A DNA stretch of 64,000 bases from Heliopora coerulea (taxonomy: Eukaryota > Cnidaria > Anthozoa > Scleralcyonacea > Helioporidae), in the NCBI GenBank assembly GCA_030142905.1, contig JASJOG010000007.1, forward strand, positions 253,001-317,000, in the 5' to 3' direction. A program made the translations under genes and the position numbers. The notes beneath the pieces were generated by a model that worked only from the letters and a program-made list of their open reading frames with translations, searched no databases and had not been told where the DNA came from. Numbering within the stretch: position 1 is the stretch's first letter; each line of letters opens with the position of its first letter. Below, in pieces: positions 21,801-35,100 of the stretch.

Positions 21801-24800
21801 ATGTCCAAATTTTCTTTTCATTCCCGCCGTTCGCCAATTATCTCCCTTCATGGCTCAGCTGCTAGTACAAATCCTCTCGTCTCAGAAATTGGAGCTAGAA
21901 TTCTTCAGGCGGGAGGAAATGCTGCTGACGCCGCTGTAGCTATGGCGGCTGGTCTTAACGTCACACAACCTTGCAGTACTGGCATTGGAGGCGACTGTTT
22001 CTGTCTTTTTTATGATGCACGCAGCAACACAGTAAAAGGGCTGAACGGAAGGTAAGCTATTTACCCAATAATGTTTGTTTACCACAAACTGAGCTGAGCC
22101 AGCATAGATACCTGAGACAAAGTTTCAAATCTTTTACTACCGTACAACAAAGTTATCACAGAGTTCAATACACGGGTGTTCCACTGGCGAAGGAGGTTTG
22201 ACCTTAGTTATAACTCTAATCCTACAGTCCCACCACTAAACATAAACCTGAACCCTAATCTTATCTCATTGCCTCTCTTTTTTCCAGTTCCCATTTCATC
22301 CTGCCCCCCTTCATCCATCCTCTGTTGATCTCCTCTCTTAATCTCTCCTAATTACTTCCCAGCCTTTGCTCCATTTGTCTTCCTTTTTCCATCTTTCCCT
22401 CCCCTAAGCCCCTTTCTCTTCATCTTTTCCCTTCTAACCCACCTTAACCTTTTCCCAGTCCCTTTTCTCCATAAGGCCACTTTTCCAAAAAGTTCTTCTT
22501 TTACTGAAACATTCTCACTCTTCTCCTATTCCATAACAAAACTTTTTCCACCATTTTCTCCTGTGCTCCTCTTTCTTAACTTCTCTTATCTTGCTTGTTG
22601 CTTTATCTTCACCCATCCCATCCAAGAGATCCATGCTTTGAAACTAGGAATCTTGCTTATTAATTTTGCCAAAGAGATCAGGCATCAAACTTGTATTTTG
22701 CAAATTTAATTGATTGCGCATCATTTTCAAAAAAACCATAGCAGACTGGTAACATCAACCAGAATGGTTATACACATCCAGGTTATTATGATTGCCTTCC
22801 AGAAAAAAAATCAAGATTTATTTCTTTGTTGTCAACTTCAAAATTAACTGAGCATAGAAAACCTATCAATCATTGTAAAACTTAGAATTGCAATAGAAGA
22901 ACCTACACAGGAAATTTTTCTTTCTTTCACATTTTGAGAACAATTAAACTTTGAATGGAAAATGAACAGGTAGGGCAGCTGGGCTTTCAGACAACTCTAA
23001 ATCCAGCTTTTTAGTACATTAGGTTTCTCATCAGAAGACTAATCTCTGAAGCCATGTGAGGGTCTTCCTATTTTTAGTATATTTTTTTCTGTTCATGACA
23101 TAATGAAACCCTAATTTCTAATACCTGTAAAATATTTTTGAAATATGATATCAAAAATACATCAGATGGTTTTATGTATTGGTCCATCCTGATATGTATT
23201 CAACAAAAAAGTGGAATCAGTATTTACTGGCACTCTCTTTTTCATCTTTCTCTTGTTTCTTAATTAACAACTTTTAATATTATTAAACTGTATTCCCTTG
23301 ACTTTATATAATAGTAAACTCATCATTTTGCCTTTATTACCCCTACAGTGGCAGGTCCAGTGCTGAGTTTACCTTGGCTATGTTGGCTTCACATGGAATA
23401 ACAGCAGAAATAGGCATGCCACCATTGTCTGCTCATACAATCACTGTTCCTGGAGCAGCAGCTGGTTGGGTGGATGTTGTGGAGTCATTTGGAAGTGGAA
23501 AGGTACAGTTAATTTTATGTTCACATAATGGATGGTTGCTTTTAGTTTCCATGTGAAAAATAAACAAATACCCTGTCAAAAGATTTAGTAAGTGGAGAAC
23601 AGTTGGCAAGATTTAGTTAACATACTCCTATGCAACCTGTGACTGTTACATATTAAGTATTGCTTCTGTATAAGAGTTCATTTAAATGTAGGTTGTAACT
23701 TTTCTTTGCTGGAAATCTTGCCTTGATAAGTAAAATAGTCTGGCATTAGCCAGAAAGAAAATGTTGAACACAGATACTGCAAGAAAAGAGTTAAAAGCTA
23801 ATCAACTTATTTTATTCTTCTGCAGTTAAGTTTGAAAGACATTTTGAACCCTGCCATAACCCTTGCTGAAGAAGGTTTTCCAGTTTCTCCAGTTGTGTCT
23901 CATCTCTGGGCTCAACGTCTTACCAAGGCTTTCACTAGCAAGAAAAATCCTGATGGAACTGACTTCTTGTTGGATGGTAGAGCTCCACGGCCAGGTGAGA
24001 TAATGAAAATGCCACGATTAGCAGAGACATTCAGGGTATGTAGATAATTATATATAACAATTATTCCATGGCATACTTCCTACATATTGTGCTGTCTGCC
24101 CTTCCTTCATTCCCTTTCTCCCCTTCCTCTCATTCTTTCATTCTGCCTTATTATCCATTCCTTAATTAATTGATCAATTGATAGATTGATCTACTTGATA
24201 TAATTTATTCAGTTGATTTGATTTGACTGGTTTGATCTGATCAATTTGATTTGGTTTGATTGATTGAATGATTGATTGATTAATTATGCCTGAAATTTCT
24301 ACATAGTCTACTTCAATCTGGTCAACTATTGTTAAAATTTATTTATTCAGATGCTGAGTCAGTTTGGTAAAGATGGCTTCTACCAAGGGCGAATTGCTAG
24401 AGCAATTGTCGACATTGTTCAACAGAATGGTGGAACATTAACCACTGAAGACTTACAAAAGCACACCAGTACATTCTGTGAACCACTATCAACAACATAC
24501 CATGGAATACGAGTATGGGAGATCCCTCCAAATAGCCAGGGAATTACAGCATTGCTCGCTTTGAACATTCTTGAGAAGTTTCCAGTTAGTGGTAAAAACA
24601 TCAACTGCTTTTTGTATTGACAGTAAGATTCCACAACTTTACAGACTTTATGTAACTTCAAAACATTTAAGATCTTTTCTGTGCAAATCAAAGAAATACT
24701 TATTAATAACTGTAGTGAGACATTATTTCTACCTATAGCATTCTGGACTGCCTTCCCTATATAATTGACTTCATAATGAATGTTAAATATGCTCCTAAAC

Positions 24801-27052
24801 TTTAATTACTAAGACAGAAATATCAACTATAGTTCACAGATACACACTTATTCAGTCTTATTGTCACATATTAATTCTGTAGAAAATTTCTTTGTACTGA
24901 CAGGTGGAATTTTGGCTTAGCCTTCAAGTTTTTGTGTGTTTATTCTTTAGATCTTGTGCACAACTCCATCCAGTACATGCACCTGGTTATAGAAGCTTTG
25001 CGTTTGAGTTTTGCTGATACATTTAAATATTGTGCAGACCCAGAACATACTGATATTCCAGTTCAGAAACTACTGAGTAAAGGTTATGCTGGGGAACGAT
25101 TGCAACTTATCAGCAAGGAGAGGTATGCATGTTGGAATTTGGGAAAGTGGCTTAGCAGTGTCGCTCTACAGTCAAAAACATTGTATGGCTATTGTTATGT
25201 CTGGTTAAATTGCCTGTTAAAATTGGTTGCTATAAATACCCGTAGTCTTGGCTTTGGTGATACATGTCAACAGAGAAATATTTATTTTCATGCTATTATG
25301 TAAAATATCAGAGAAAGTTTAGTTCACCCGTTTGCTTTTAGGGTGTATTCAAGGAATTAGAATTTTTCACTGTTTACCCAGTGTGGGTTTATCAGTATGA
25401 GTAGCTTTACATGATTTATTTCAACTAATCTCACATTCAGCTTCAGAAACTAGTGTCTGGTCCCTGCTAGGAAGGTCATTGGCTACCATAAAAAGTTGAC
25501 CAAAATTTGATTAACTTGATTAAAAACAAGTCAGATTTGTAGACTTAGTTGGCTATTTGTAATTCCTTCAATTTTCTTTTTAAATCAGTTTCAAAAATTA
25601 AAAAAACTGTTTTGAAAAAATGAGAGTGAAATTTTTACCCTGCACTCATTTACTATAATTTTATTATGCAATAAAATTTTCAGCAAAAGTTTCTACAGGT
25701 AATAGTATTTATATTTCAATTCCTGATTACTTGTTATTTGAATTCATAGGTATGCTGTCATTCCCTCTGCTGGAGTTCCTATTCATGACTCTGATACTGT
25801 TTATTTCGCAGTTACAGATTGTGACGGTAATGCATGCTCATTTATTAACAGCAATTTTCAAGGCTTTGGAACTGGACTTGTCCCAGTAGGATGTGGTTTC
25901 ACTTTACAGGTCAGTTGAAAGGATCTGTTCCAATTGATTTATTATCAGGATGAAAGTGACATACAGGACCATCACTGACTAGACATCAAGGCCATTGATC
26001 AAAACACTTTCTAAATTTAACTTTAACTTTAAATTTCACTTTTTCACATGTCTTACAAAAGTAAGACATGTTTTGATTTTTGGTGTTTACACTAAGGAAA
26101 TGAAGACCAGTAAGTATAATTCTTTTTAGTCATACAGTTGGTTGAATCAAAAAAGGAGGTATTTTTCCTCCATGCCCTTTTTTTAAAAGATGTTTTAATG
26201 AGCCATTTTTTCTTTTCTAGAACCGAGGCTTGAACTTCTCCCTAATTCCTGGACATCTAAACTGTGCTGCCCCTGAGAAACGACCTTATCACACTATTAT
26301 TCCAGGAATGGCAACATATGATCAAACTGGAGAACTGTATGCAAGTTTTGGAGTTATGGGAGCATTTATGCAACCACAAGGACATGTACAGGTATTGGGA
26401 CGGTAGAGGAAAGGAAAGAGTAGGTCAACTCAGTGGAAGGAATGAAGAGGAAGAGTGCATGGATAATATGTGTGGATATACATGTAGATGGGTGTACTGA
26501 TAAGAGGAAAAGACAAGAAGAAGAATGGGAGTGAGATTTAAAAACCAATACTCGTGAAAGGAGGAGAAGAATTCCCCTAGCATCCATTCCTTTTTTTCCT
26601 TTCTTTTTAAATTTAACCTTCTTTGTCTATTTAGATCTTTTTATGTGAATTTTCCTGGACAGTTTCTTTCACACCAAGTACATTGTCATTTGGTCTTTGT
26701 CTTTTTTAAGAATACTAATATTTTATGACTTCATTATGTTTAGGTTCTTTTGAATATGATAAATTTTAACATGGATCCCCAGGAGGCTTTAGATCAACCA
26801 CGCTTTAAAGTTGAGCTTACAAACAATGATAAGGTGGTAGGGAACAAAATTTTCTTGGAGCAAGGTATATCTGAGGAGGTGGGTGATGGCTTAAGAGGAC
26901 TGGGGTACAATGTGGAATGTGGCAAAACATTTGAGAACTTTGGAAGAGGTCAAATTATTCAACAAAAATTGTTTACAGTGGAAGGTGAGCGAAGGAGAGT
27001 ATACTGGGCTGGTTCTGACCCACGGGGAGATGGAATGGCAGTTGGTTTCTAA
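21801..27052 (+). CDS. Gamma-glutamyltransferase-like (YwrD-type) Ntn-hydrolase proenzyme
   Basis: Eight exons join in frame: 21801-22051, 23349-23502, 23826-24035, 24351-24591, 24951-25122, 25750-25909, 26221-26391 and 26744-27052, giving 555 residues. GGT hallmarks include [11 protein letters not shown] near residue 40, STGIGGDCF, the LNGSGRSS motif across the first junction, and the candidate autoprocessing and nucleophile threonine at about residue 359 in [12 protein letters not shown]. The segment GxNxSxxPGH..AAPEKRP(Y/F)HTIIP and a C-terminal [11 protein letters not shown] also fit. There is no signal peptide or membrane anchor, unlike membrane GGT1, and the motif around the threonine is closer to bacterial YwrD than to GGT1. 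These enzymes cleave themselves to expose the Thr and act on gamma-glutamyl compounds or related amides; the real substrate is unknown. Seven introns show it is a resident animal gene and not contamination. Confidence 0.92.
22260..22620 (+). repeat. Polypyrimidine tract in intron 1 of the YwrD-like gene
   Basis: About 350 bases are very rich in C and T on the + strand (CCTCTCTTTTTTCC, CTCCCCTAAGCCCCTTTCTC) with no exact repeat unit. No exon is visible in it. Confidence 0.65.
23721..23757 (+). repeat. Dispersed stem-loop repeat, copy B
   Basis: CCTTGATAAGTAAAAT is followed by GTCTGGCATTAGCCAG (core 23740-23753). It lies in intron 2 of the YwrD-like gene and matches copy A in the core and the CTTGAT lead. 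Confidence 0.6.
24160..24290 (+). repeat. Degenerate TTGAT microsatellite
   Basis: Runs of TTGAT and TTGATTGA units (AATTGATTGATCAATTGAT, ending TTGATTGATTGAATGATTGA) fill the end of intron 3 of the YwrD-like gene. Confidence 0.7.
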
Positions 27053-28195
27053 AACAGTCAAAAAGATTGATATACCAAACCATTTCTTACAATTTTTGCT
27101 CAAATATACATACAAAACTTCCTCTTTATGAATTTTGACAAAAGTGAGTGCAGAATGAATTTTTGTTCAGCCACAAATATAATTAATTTAATTTAGCCTG
27201 TTTGCACTGCAGTTACTATAATTAAAAAAAAGTGCAGCAAGGAAAGACTAGAAAGAAACATAAGAACCATATGTTCTTACCAAAGCAAAAGAAGGGTGTC
27301 TGTTGAGCAGATATTAAAAACAACTAGTGCCAGGCCAAGTTAGTTTTAATTATGTCCTTTATTTTGATAAAAGTTCTTTAACAAAGTGAACAGTGAGGTG
27401 TAGGAACACAAGAAAGGAAAGTACACTAGTGATCAGTGGTCTACATTACATGGTTAAAATCATAAACCCACACAAAGGTGGTGAATGATTTGATAAGTTT
27501 TTTGGAGTTAGGGGGGTTCCCTCATGTGATAAAGTCTTGCTTAAAGTGCCTGCATTTTTTCCCAATGTTCTAATCTTTCCTTGGTAATGTACAGAGAATT
27601 TGTCATGACAATTGGCAATTTTATGGTGAGTAGTACAGGATTATTGTACGTCTTCTACTTTCTTAAAGTTATGCTGTTTTATCCAGCTAAAAATTCAAAC
27701 AACTATTCTGTTGATTAATACATGTACATGTAATTATTTTCATTTGTGCCATAACTTTGGTCATTCAGAAAGAATTACAGGGGAGTTAAAATGATAGTCC
27801 TAATTATGATTTTCAGGCTTGCCAGTGAATCATGAGCAATTTCCAGAAAATCCAAACAGAAGTATTTGACTTTGTGGCATGCATGGATCAAGCTTTTTTT
27901 TTTGCATTGTGTCGGTGTTCTCCCCCATGATTCATTATCACAGCTGACACCTTTTGTACCAAATTGTACAGAAAAACATGGTTATGTTTACTGTTTACAT
28001 GGCAGAGTAGTAACTTAAGGTTGAAATTTTCATATCTGCAGAAGGTTGACTTAAAAATGGACAGAGATGTCAAATTAAGTAAACTTTGTAGGAACATCTT
28101 AATTAATGTAACACACTTCTTAACTACTGTATTTAACTACTTTGATACAAAATTATGTGATATTATTATACAGTTTTAGTTCTTAATTATACAGG
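27053..28195. other. Intergenic region between two convergent genes
   Basis: It should hold the 3' UTRs of the YwrD-like gene (+) and UBE2S (-). I see no exon, RNA gene or clear repeat in it. Confidence 0.6.
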
Positions 28196-30183
28196 CTATA
28201 GTCTCTTTAGTGCTCTTTTCTTATCTTTTTTCTTTTTATCTAAGGTCTTATCAAGACCTCGCTTTTTTCCACATAATCTATCACCAATTTCTGTATTGCA
28301 TTCTTTTGAATCTGATTGGTTTGCTAATGATTTGGCATGGATATCAGTCATCATCTTTGCTCGAAGTGAATAGTCTTCATATTGTTCTAACAATAATTTT
28401 CCAGCTTCTTCATTGAGAGCTGATTCTGGATTTGGTACAATAAGTAAACACTTGATTGTCTTGAAAGTAGAAAATGAAATTGTTTTGTTGGTAATACTTA
28501 ACTAATTTTAACAACAATAATGGTAACAGTGCATTTATTTCCATGTATTATATATAGGTCAGAACTTTATTTGAATAAAGCAAATTTAAATTAAGCAAAG
28601 TCAAACTATCAACTTACCAATAAGATATGCTTTATTCCAAGGTCTGACTTCCAATCCTTTTTCAATGTGTTGACACAAATCTCTCCATTGCTGGCTACAT
28701 TAGGGTGGAAGATCTTTGTGATAAAGAAACCTTAATGGTGTGGAAACAGTAAAAATTGAGGTCTGAAAAGACCAGATTAGGTTTAGGGGAACTCCTTTGG
28801 GTGAGTCCTATGCATGTAAAAAGACAGCAGACTGTTACAAACTTAACTGCTGTATCAGGCTGTCAGTTTTAACATGTAATGTGGATTAAATGTTAGATAA
28901 TGGTACATATCCAAGTAGCAAAAATGCAAGCACAAGTCCTTGTGGCTGAGATTTGAACCCACAACCATGTGAATCTAGTGCACTACTCTAACCAATCGTA
29001 ATATGAAGGCTGTGGCCAGTACATTTATGATATGTTCTGTGTTAATTGTAGTAATGCCTGTTAAGTGTTTGGGTATGTTACAATGAATATTTGGCATTGA
29101 CACTAGATTGATGTTCATTAAATAGTAAGGGTAAATTTTCCAGTGTCAGGAATTTCAGACATTTGAAAATTCACCCTTGTCAAACATTTAATGCACAGTA
29201 TGTGTAGATCAATCAAGTATAAATGACAAGTATGTGTTTTTAGTCCTAGCAAGGTGATACAGCTAGTATAATTATGTCAGGCATTATGCAACAAATATCT
29301 GCAGCAGTCTCTTGTGTTTTGACATGTTCATGTCACTATAAACCTAGAACCAAGCCAGGTTTGAGCCTATGGTGTGAATGCAGCTTAAAACATTTTTGAA
29401 CATGGCCATCCAGAGGGGGGTGGTATCAACTGCCCATGGTGACCCACCTGAATCCTTCACTGATATGTACGAATGTACAAACACATTCATGACTGTTCCA
29501 GCAATTCTTCATGTTTGTTTCAGAAGTTTAAAGCTATCACCTTAGGATCGTAATGATAAATAAATAGTTGAACAAGAGGATCCCTCATCTTCTTGAGCAG
29601 TTACAGAGTAAAATTTAAGCTTTGCAAAATTTAAAAGGGACTGTGTAGGTAAATTACAATAACAGACTGATAAACAAAGCTTCCAGAACAGGAAGCATAT
29701 TTACTACAATATTTAAATATTATGTGCTGTCAAGTCTCGAAGTCTTTTACCTTTTGGTGGACTAGCCGGAAAATCTCTTCCCAGAACTAGTTTGACTTTA
29801 AAAGTCCCAGCCTCGTAAGGTGTGCCAGCTAAATTTACACAAAGGAAAATTAGGAAACTTTGCCAAATACATGCTGAACACATTTCGAGAACTTTTAGTG
29901 CGTTTAGCTTACCTGGGCCTTCGATCGTTGCTTGAATATTCGTAATATCTTCATCGTTTGTAAATACTTTTATTCCTTCGGGTGGACTACTTGTCAATTC
30001 GTGAAGTTCCTTGGCAACTCTCTTTATTATTTGTGGAGAAAGATTTTCTACGTTCGACATCTGGAAAATAAAATAATTTTGTAATGAACTGGTAACTTGA
30101 ATCTAAAGAAATCGCTGGTTGTTATTCGAGAGATTTTTTAACAAATTAGTTTAAAAATTGAATAAATCGCTTACCGACGACAT
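28196..30183 (-). CDS. UBE2S: Ubiquitin-conjugating enzyme E2 S
   Basis: Coding exons in transcript order are 30175-30183, 29913-30060, 29751-29828, 28618-28730 and 28196-28459, all in frame, giving 203 residues. The UBC fold is intact: [58 protein letters not shown], then [16 protein letters not shown]. The active-site cysteine in GEICVN is residue 97, or 94 if translation starts at the second Met (30060); human UBE2S uses Cys95. The lysine-rich tail ends KKRALKRL, and its terminal LR-type residues dock UBE2S on the APC/C in vertebrates. UBE2S extends K11-linked ubiquitin chains on mitotic APC/C substrates. The tail is somewhat shorter than the human one (222 residues in total). The first coding exon carries only ATG-TCG-TCG before an intron, so the N terminus reads MSSMSNVEN if that start is used. 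Confidence 0.95.
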
Positions 30184-32146
30184 TTTCAGCCACGTATCAA
30201 CCTCGATTCTGAAAAATAGATACGAAGAAACGAAGCAGAAACACTCTAGAATCAACCAAATTGGCCAAGTCGAACAAGATATTACAACTGGTCGATCTTA
30301 AATTATTTGTTTTGTCACCAATAATAATCCAAAGATTTTTTGAATTCACCAATCGCCGCGCAGGTATGTAAACAGCTTTCGAAATTGATATCAACTTTCT
30401 CCCAGGCTTCCAGTTTCCTCCAATGGCTCGCGGGGTGGGGGGATTTAGTGATTTCATCAACATTTGTCAATGTATTTTTAGTTTATTAGTGAATTAATTT
30501 GTTTATTTATTAACAATTTTTTTCTGGAAAATGTAAACAAAACGTTTGAATCATTGCATTTACGGCGTTTTTCTATTAAAGTCAGTGCCGTAACAGGTAT
30601 TTTTCATTTTTTAACTGATTACATGTTTTGAATACATATCAATTTTGTCCCACACTTCTATGAGCAAATTGGTGTTTGTGCTGGCAATGCCCCAACCTTG
30701 ACTTTTATACTCCAGAAAACATCTGGATCCATTTCAAACATAGGCTGTCCTAGATTTTCAAAAAATCAACTAAGCATTACAAAAATATTTTAAGAAGTTT
30801 TTATTAAAATAATTACAGCTTCCTCTTGGAATAATTACATTGAAAGCAATTAAATGTTTATCAAACATTCAGGATCTCAGAAAACAGTTCAGTTCATTAA
30901 CTAAAAACTTCATTGTAAAACTTTCCTGAAAAAGTGAGAATCTCAAAACAAACTCTCACTTCATATATTTTAATATTGTCTCACCTCCGTTTTCCAACCC
31001 TAAAAATTTAGAATGAACATTGTTATCACTTTTATCTCTTAATCCAGTTATAAACACTTTTTGTGCAAAATAGTATAAAAACTATTTTATATATTGACTT
31101 TCAAAAACTAATATTTTGTAAGGGTAAATTGTAAAAACATGGTAACATACCCAAATGAAACTAAAGGTAATATGGTGTTATTTCTACATATTGAAGTGTA
31201 AGATGGAACAAACTGAAAATGAGCATCTTGACAACTCAAAATCTGAGTCAAAGTGAGACAACCAGGTGAGGGTAATGTCTTGACTTTATTATAAAGTCAT
31301 TGTCAGAATTGGTGTGGTGGATTTTGATATAAAGTTGAAAATATTACCATTTGCCTTGTTTTGTTTTGACTCAATGTTTGTTTTCACCTCTTAAATCGTT
31401 GGTTGGAAATGGCTTTTCAAACACATTGGCTTCTGAGAACATGAAAAGCCAACATCCAGTGGGAAAATTCCCAACAAAATGCCAACATTTTCTAGTGAAA
31501 TAACTTTTTCTCATTAAAAAAAATTAATTTCCATTTATTAGAAAGTTGAAGTACATTCAACTCTGTAAATTTAGATCATAGTCCTACAAATTTTTATGAA
31601 ACCAAATCACTTAAAAGTTACTCAAAGGATGTTGGGCTTTACCCATGGATAACCAGGTTGGCCAAAAAGCCTTCCTTTGTGACAAGTAAGATCATGTGGC
31701 ATATTAGCCTGAGTAAAATAGTGAATTACAATTAATCATCTTCAATTATTACAATAGAAGTTCTGAATTATAATACAGTAATAGAATAAATTTAGTAATT
31801 TTGAATTAGCCAGTGTATTTAAATTTGCAATCTTTTGATGGAATTGTACAAAAATTACTTATGTAAGATTGTTGAGAACACTTTACACTTATTATTTCCC
31901 ATGTCATGTGCAAAGAAGGCTAGTGAATTGCCATTGAGATGTAGCTGCAATGGTCCCTCAAACTGAGAATATAAATTAGTAATCATTATTACTGTAATTA
32001 ATACCAGCACTCATTTATTCTCCCAGAAATGATTGAAAACTGTAATATGCAATTGGTCGTACTCATCCTCTTCAAATAAACTTGTGTAGGTGTACATCTA
32101 CATGTTAGATATATCCATATCTTTATGTAAAGGAATAGAGTTCAAG
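30184..32146. other. Intergenic region upstream of UBE2S
   Basis: It holds the UBE2S promoter near 30190-30460 and about 1.6 kb of AT-rich DNA with no visible gene. One diverged copy of the dispersed stem-loop repeat is at about 31698. Confidence 0.6.
31698..31719 (+). repeat. Dispersed stem-loop repeat, copy F (diverged)
   Basis: GGCATATTAGCCTGAGTAAAAT keeps the GGC...GCC stem and the trailing GAGTAAAAT seen in copy E, but lacks the CTTGAT lead. Confidence 0.4.
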
Positions 32147-32152
32147 TTTATT
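32147..32152 (-). terminator. Polyadenylation signal of the membrane-protein gene
   Basis: AATAAA on the minus strand, about 21 nt after the stop codon at 32174-32176. Confidence 0.5.
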
Positions 32153-32173
32153 TTGAATTGCTCTTGACCATAC

Positions 32174-35100
32174 TTATTTGTTTCCTGTTTCTTCCTCTGT
32201 ATTATCTCCATCAGTCTTCAAGCAAATACTGTCATCAAAGCTATCATATTTGTGAACTTTCCGTATATTTCGAATGTCCTCCGGAAAATGGACATACTTT
32301 TTCTAAAGAAAAAACAAAGTTAACAAAAAACATCAGCCAACATGTAGGAAACTAGAGACCTGGGGCCAGTTGTATAAAAAGGTGATGAACTTTAATCACA
32401 GCAATTAGTGATTAATTTTAGCCAGTAAGGACTGTAGAACTAGGTATGTCTGAAACAGTGGATGGGTGACTAACATGTGACTAAGAGTTTTAAACAACTG
32501 GACCTTTGTTTTCATTTTCAATTTGTCTTTTCCCAAGTGAAGAATACAGTTCATTAATTTACTCACCAAGCATCCATCTGATCCCCTACTCCTCAAGGAA
32601 CTTTTACATGGCCTGGTCTCCAGCAATTCACAGCCTTTTTTAAGACTAATCAGCTGAGAATCCAAAGACTTTGAAGTGGAAAGACTTTGTTTGACCAACT
32701 GTTTCTGTCCATTCTTTGGCTCAATGTTAGTGTCAGTTAGTGACCGAGGTCTCAACATGTTATCAGAATCAAATTGAAGTGTGTTGACTGATGGGGCATG
32801 ATCATCAAGCTGGAAGAGGGATGCTTCCTTGGGCATAGATAATCTGCCTGTCACTTCTTTTGGTTTATTTAATTCTTTTATGTTCTGCATTGAAGGACAG
32901 ACTGGTTCCAGTGCTCCACTTTTCACCCCTTCTTTAGATTCAGTTTCACCACTTTGGATTCCTTTACAGTTGCTGTTTGAAGGTTTTACTTTGTGTATTC
33001 TTTCATCAGCATACTCATTTACTTTTGTGCATGGACTTAAATTCTCCTGGACTTTCATGTCTCCTGTTATCTCTGTAGACTTTAAATTGTCACACTTGTC
33101 AGTCTTAGGAGCAATAATACTTATCTCACCAGAAAAACTAGGTCCTTCTTTTACTAAATCTGCCCCATCATCAACTGTTGCTTCCATATGTTGCAAATTT
33201 TTTGATTCCTCAAAATTGTTTATCTCTGTAATGGTTGATATTTCCATGGAAGTACTTGCCTCTTTGCCCAAGGTTCCAGGTGTTAAACTTTCCAGTTCTA
33301 TCAGTACACCACAGTTCAGTATATCTTCATTACTTTTGAAACCAACCAGCTGATTTTCTTTTATCATAGAATTATCCTTTGCATCTTCAGCATTTGTTGT
33401 GGTACACTGCTGCTTTTCTGCAGGTCCATCTGTACAGATTTGCTCTCCATCATGACAGTCATGTCCAGTTATATCTGCTGTGCTTTTTACACTAAGCAGG
33501 CAATCTTCATTCACACTTAATGAATTCTGTATCCCTTTATCAGATTCCTGTTTAGAATATTTAATGTGGCACTTATTTTTTGCATTTTTATCATTGACAG
33601 GTACATTATCCATGATTTCTTCTGTTTTGTTTATTTGGCATTTTGTTTTCTCATTTTCATTTTCAGGAGCAACAGTTTTTTGGTCATCTTTCTCCAATAA
33701 AACACACTTATCATCAGGACTCTTTTTCTAATGAACAAAAGAAAATATAAAATAGTGAAAAGGAAATAAGAGGTGAGGAATTAGACTTGTTTGATTTTTG
33801 GATGTACTTAAGAGATACCAGAATTTATAAAAGCTCAATTCATCATTAATCCTAGTTAATCAAATGTTAGTAGAATTTTAATCATCGTGAGTGGGCATGA
33901 AAAGAAATACACAATTTAATTTGTGTCACAAGGACACGAGTTTACAGAAAATTGTGTAAACTCTGTTTCTTTGGGCAACTGTTATATTATACACACACAA
34001 GATTTTATCTCATATGCACAGTCCTGTTGCTCAACAAGAAGTTTGGTGAACAGAGCTTGCCTGTGCCATTTGTTGCTTCAAAATCCAGAAAACTGCAGCA
34101 CAAACAGTGAATAAACCAATACCAATTGCAATAATTATCCCAGCTGTAACAGCTGCAGGAGATGCAGAATAACTTTCTTTACTTTTCACAGTTGGGCTGG
34201 TACCATCTCTTGGATTCACCTCATCCATGCCCTCAGCTGATTCTTTTCTGGAAGTAAAAGATAGGATTTTACTATGCATAATAAATTGAACAACTCATAC
34301 ACTTGTGTCAACGATATACTTATCGATAAACTTTGCTGACTTCTGACATGATGACTTCTAAGGATAGTCAAAACTTTGATAAAGATGAATGTTGAAAATC
34401 TTGGTAGGAGAAAAAATCATATTTCTTATTTTTATTTTCTACACAGTAAGCTTCATATTATTGTAGTTATTACTGTTGCAAAATGTTATCCTAAGTCTAA
34501 AATGAAGCAAAAAAAAAAAAATATCGGTAATTAGAGTACAACAAATACGTCACCTAAACTCTACCACCTTTTAATTTGCAGACATTTCCTGCTCATGTGG
34601 CGCTAGCCTGCTGGCCAGGATAAAATTCTGCTGAACCACCTTAGGGGTGAATTGGTCTAGGTTTATCCGCGAGCACATTACACAAAAAGTACTCTGCAAG
34701 AGCCAACTGTAAAAGCTCTTAAAGGAACCTACGCTCCTGGGCGTTGCCACACAATACCGCAAAGTAATTTCAGCCCTCTTTGTCATTGTGTCACAAATTA
34801 GGCTAATAATGCAAGAACAAGGAAGTACTTTATGTTTAAAATTCTTTTTACGACGAAGGACGACGAGAATTTCAGTTTTCATGAAAGACATCGATTCTGA
34901 ATAACAAGTCTTTGAACTGTACTGGCCCAGATATTGGTTTTATTTAATAACACTGGAAAGGTGCAGATTTACATTAAGCGAAGTATGTTCCGTTGACTTA
35001 CAATAGTTCCCTATCTTCGTCGGCTATGATGTGGACAAGCGAAGTAGTTTACCTTGCCTGAGGGTGAAACAGTTCTTCATAATTCCCTAAATTTTGAGTG

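Noticed and set aside
32829..33353. A 174-codon + strand frame
   Set aside because: It lies antisense within the large acidic exon of the membrane-protein gene and has no independent support.
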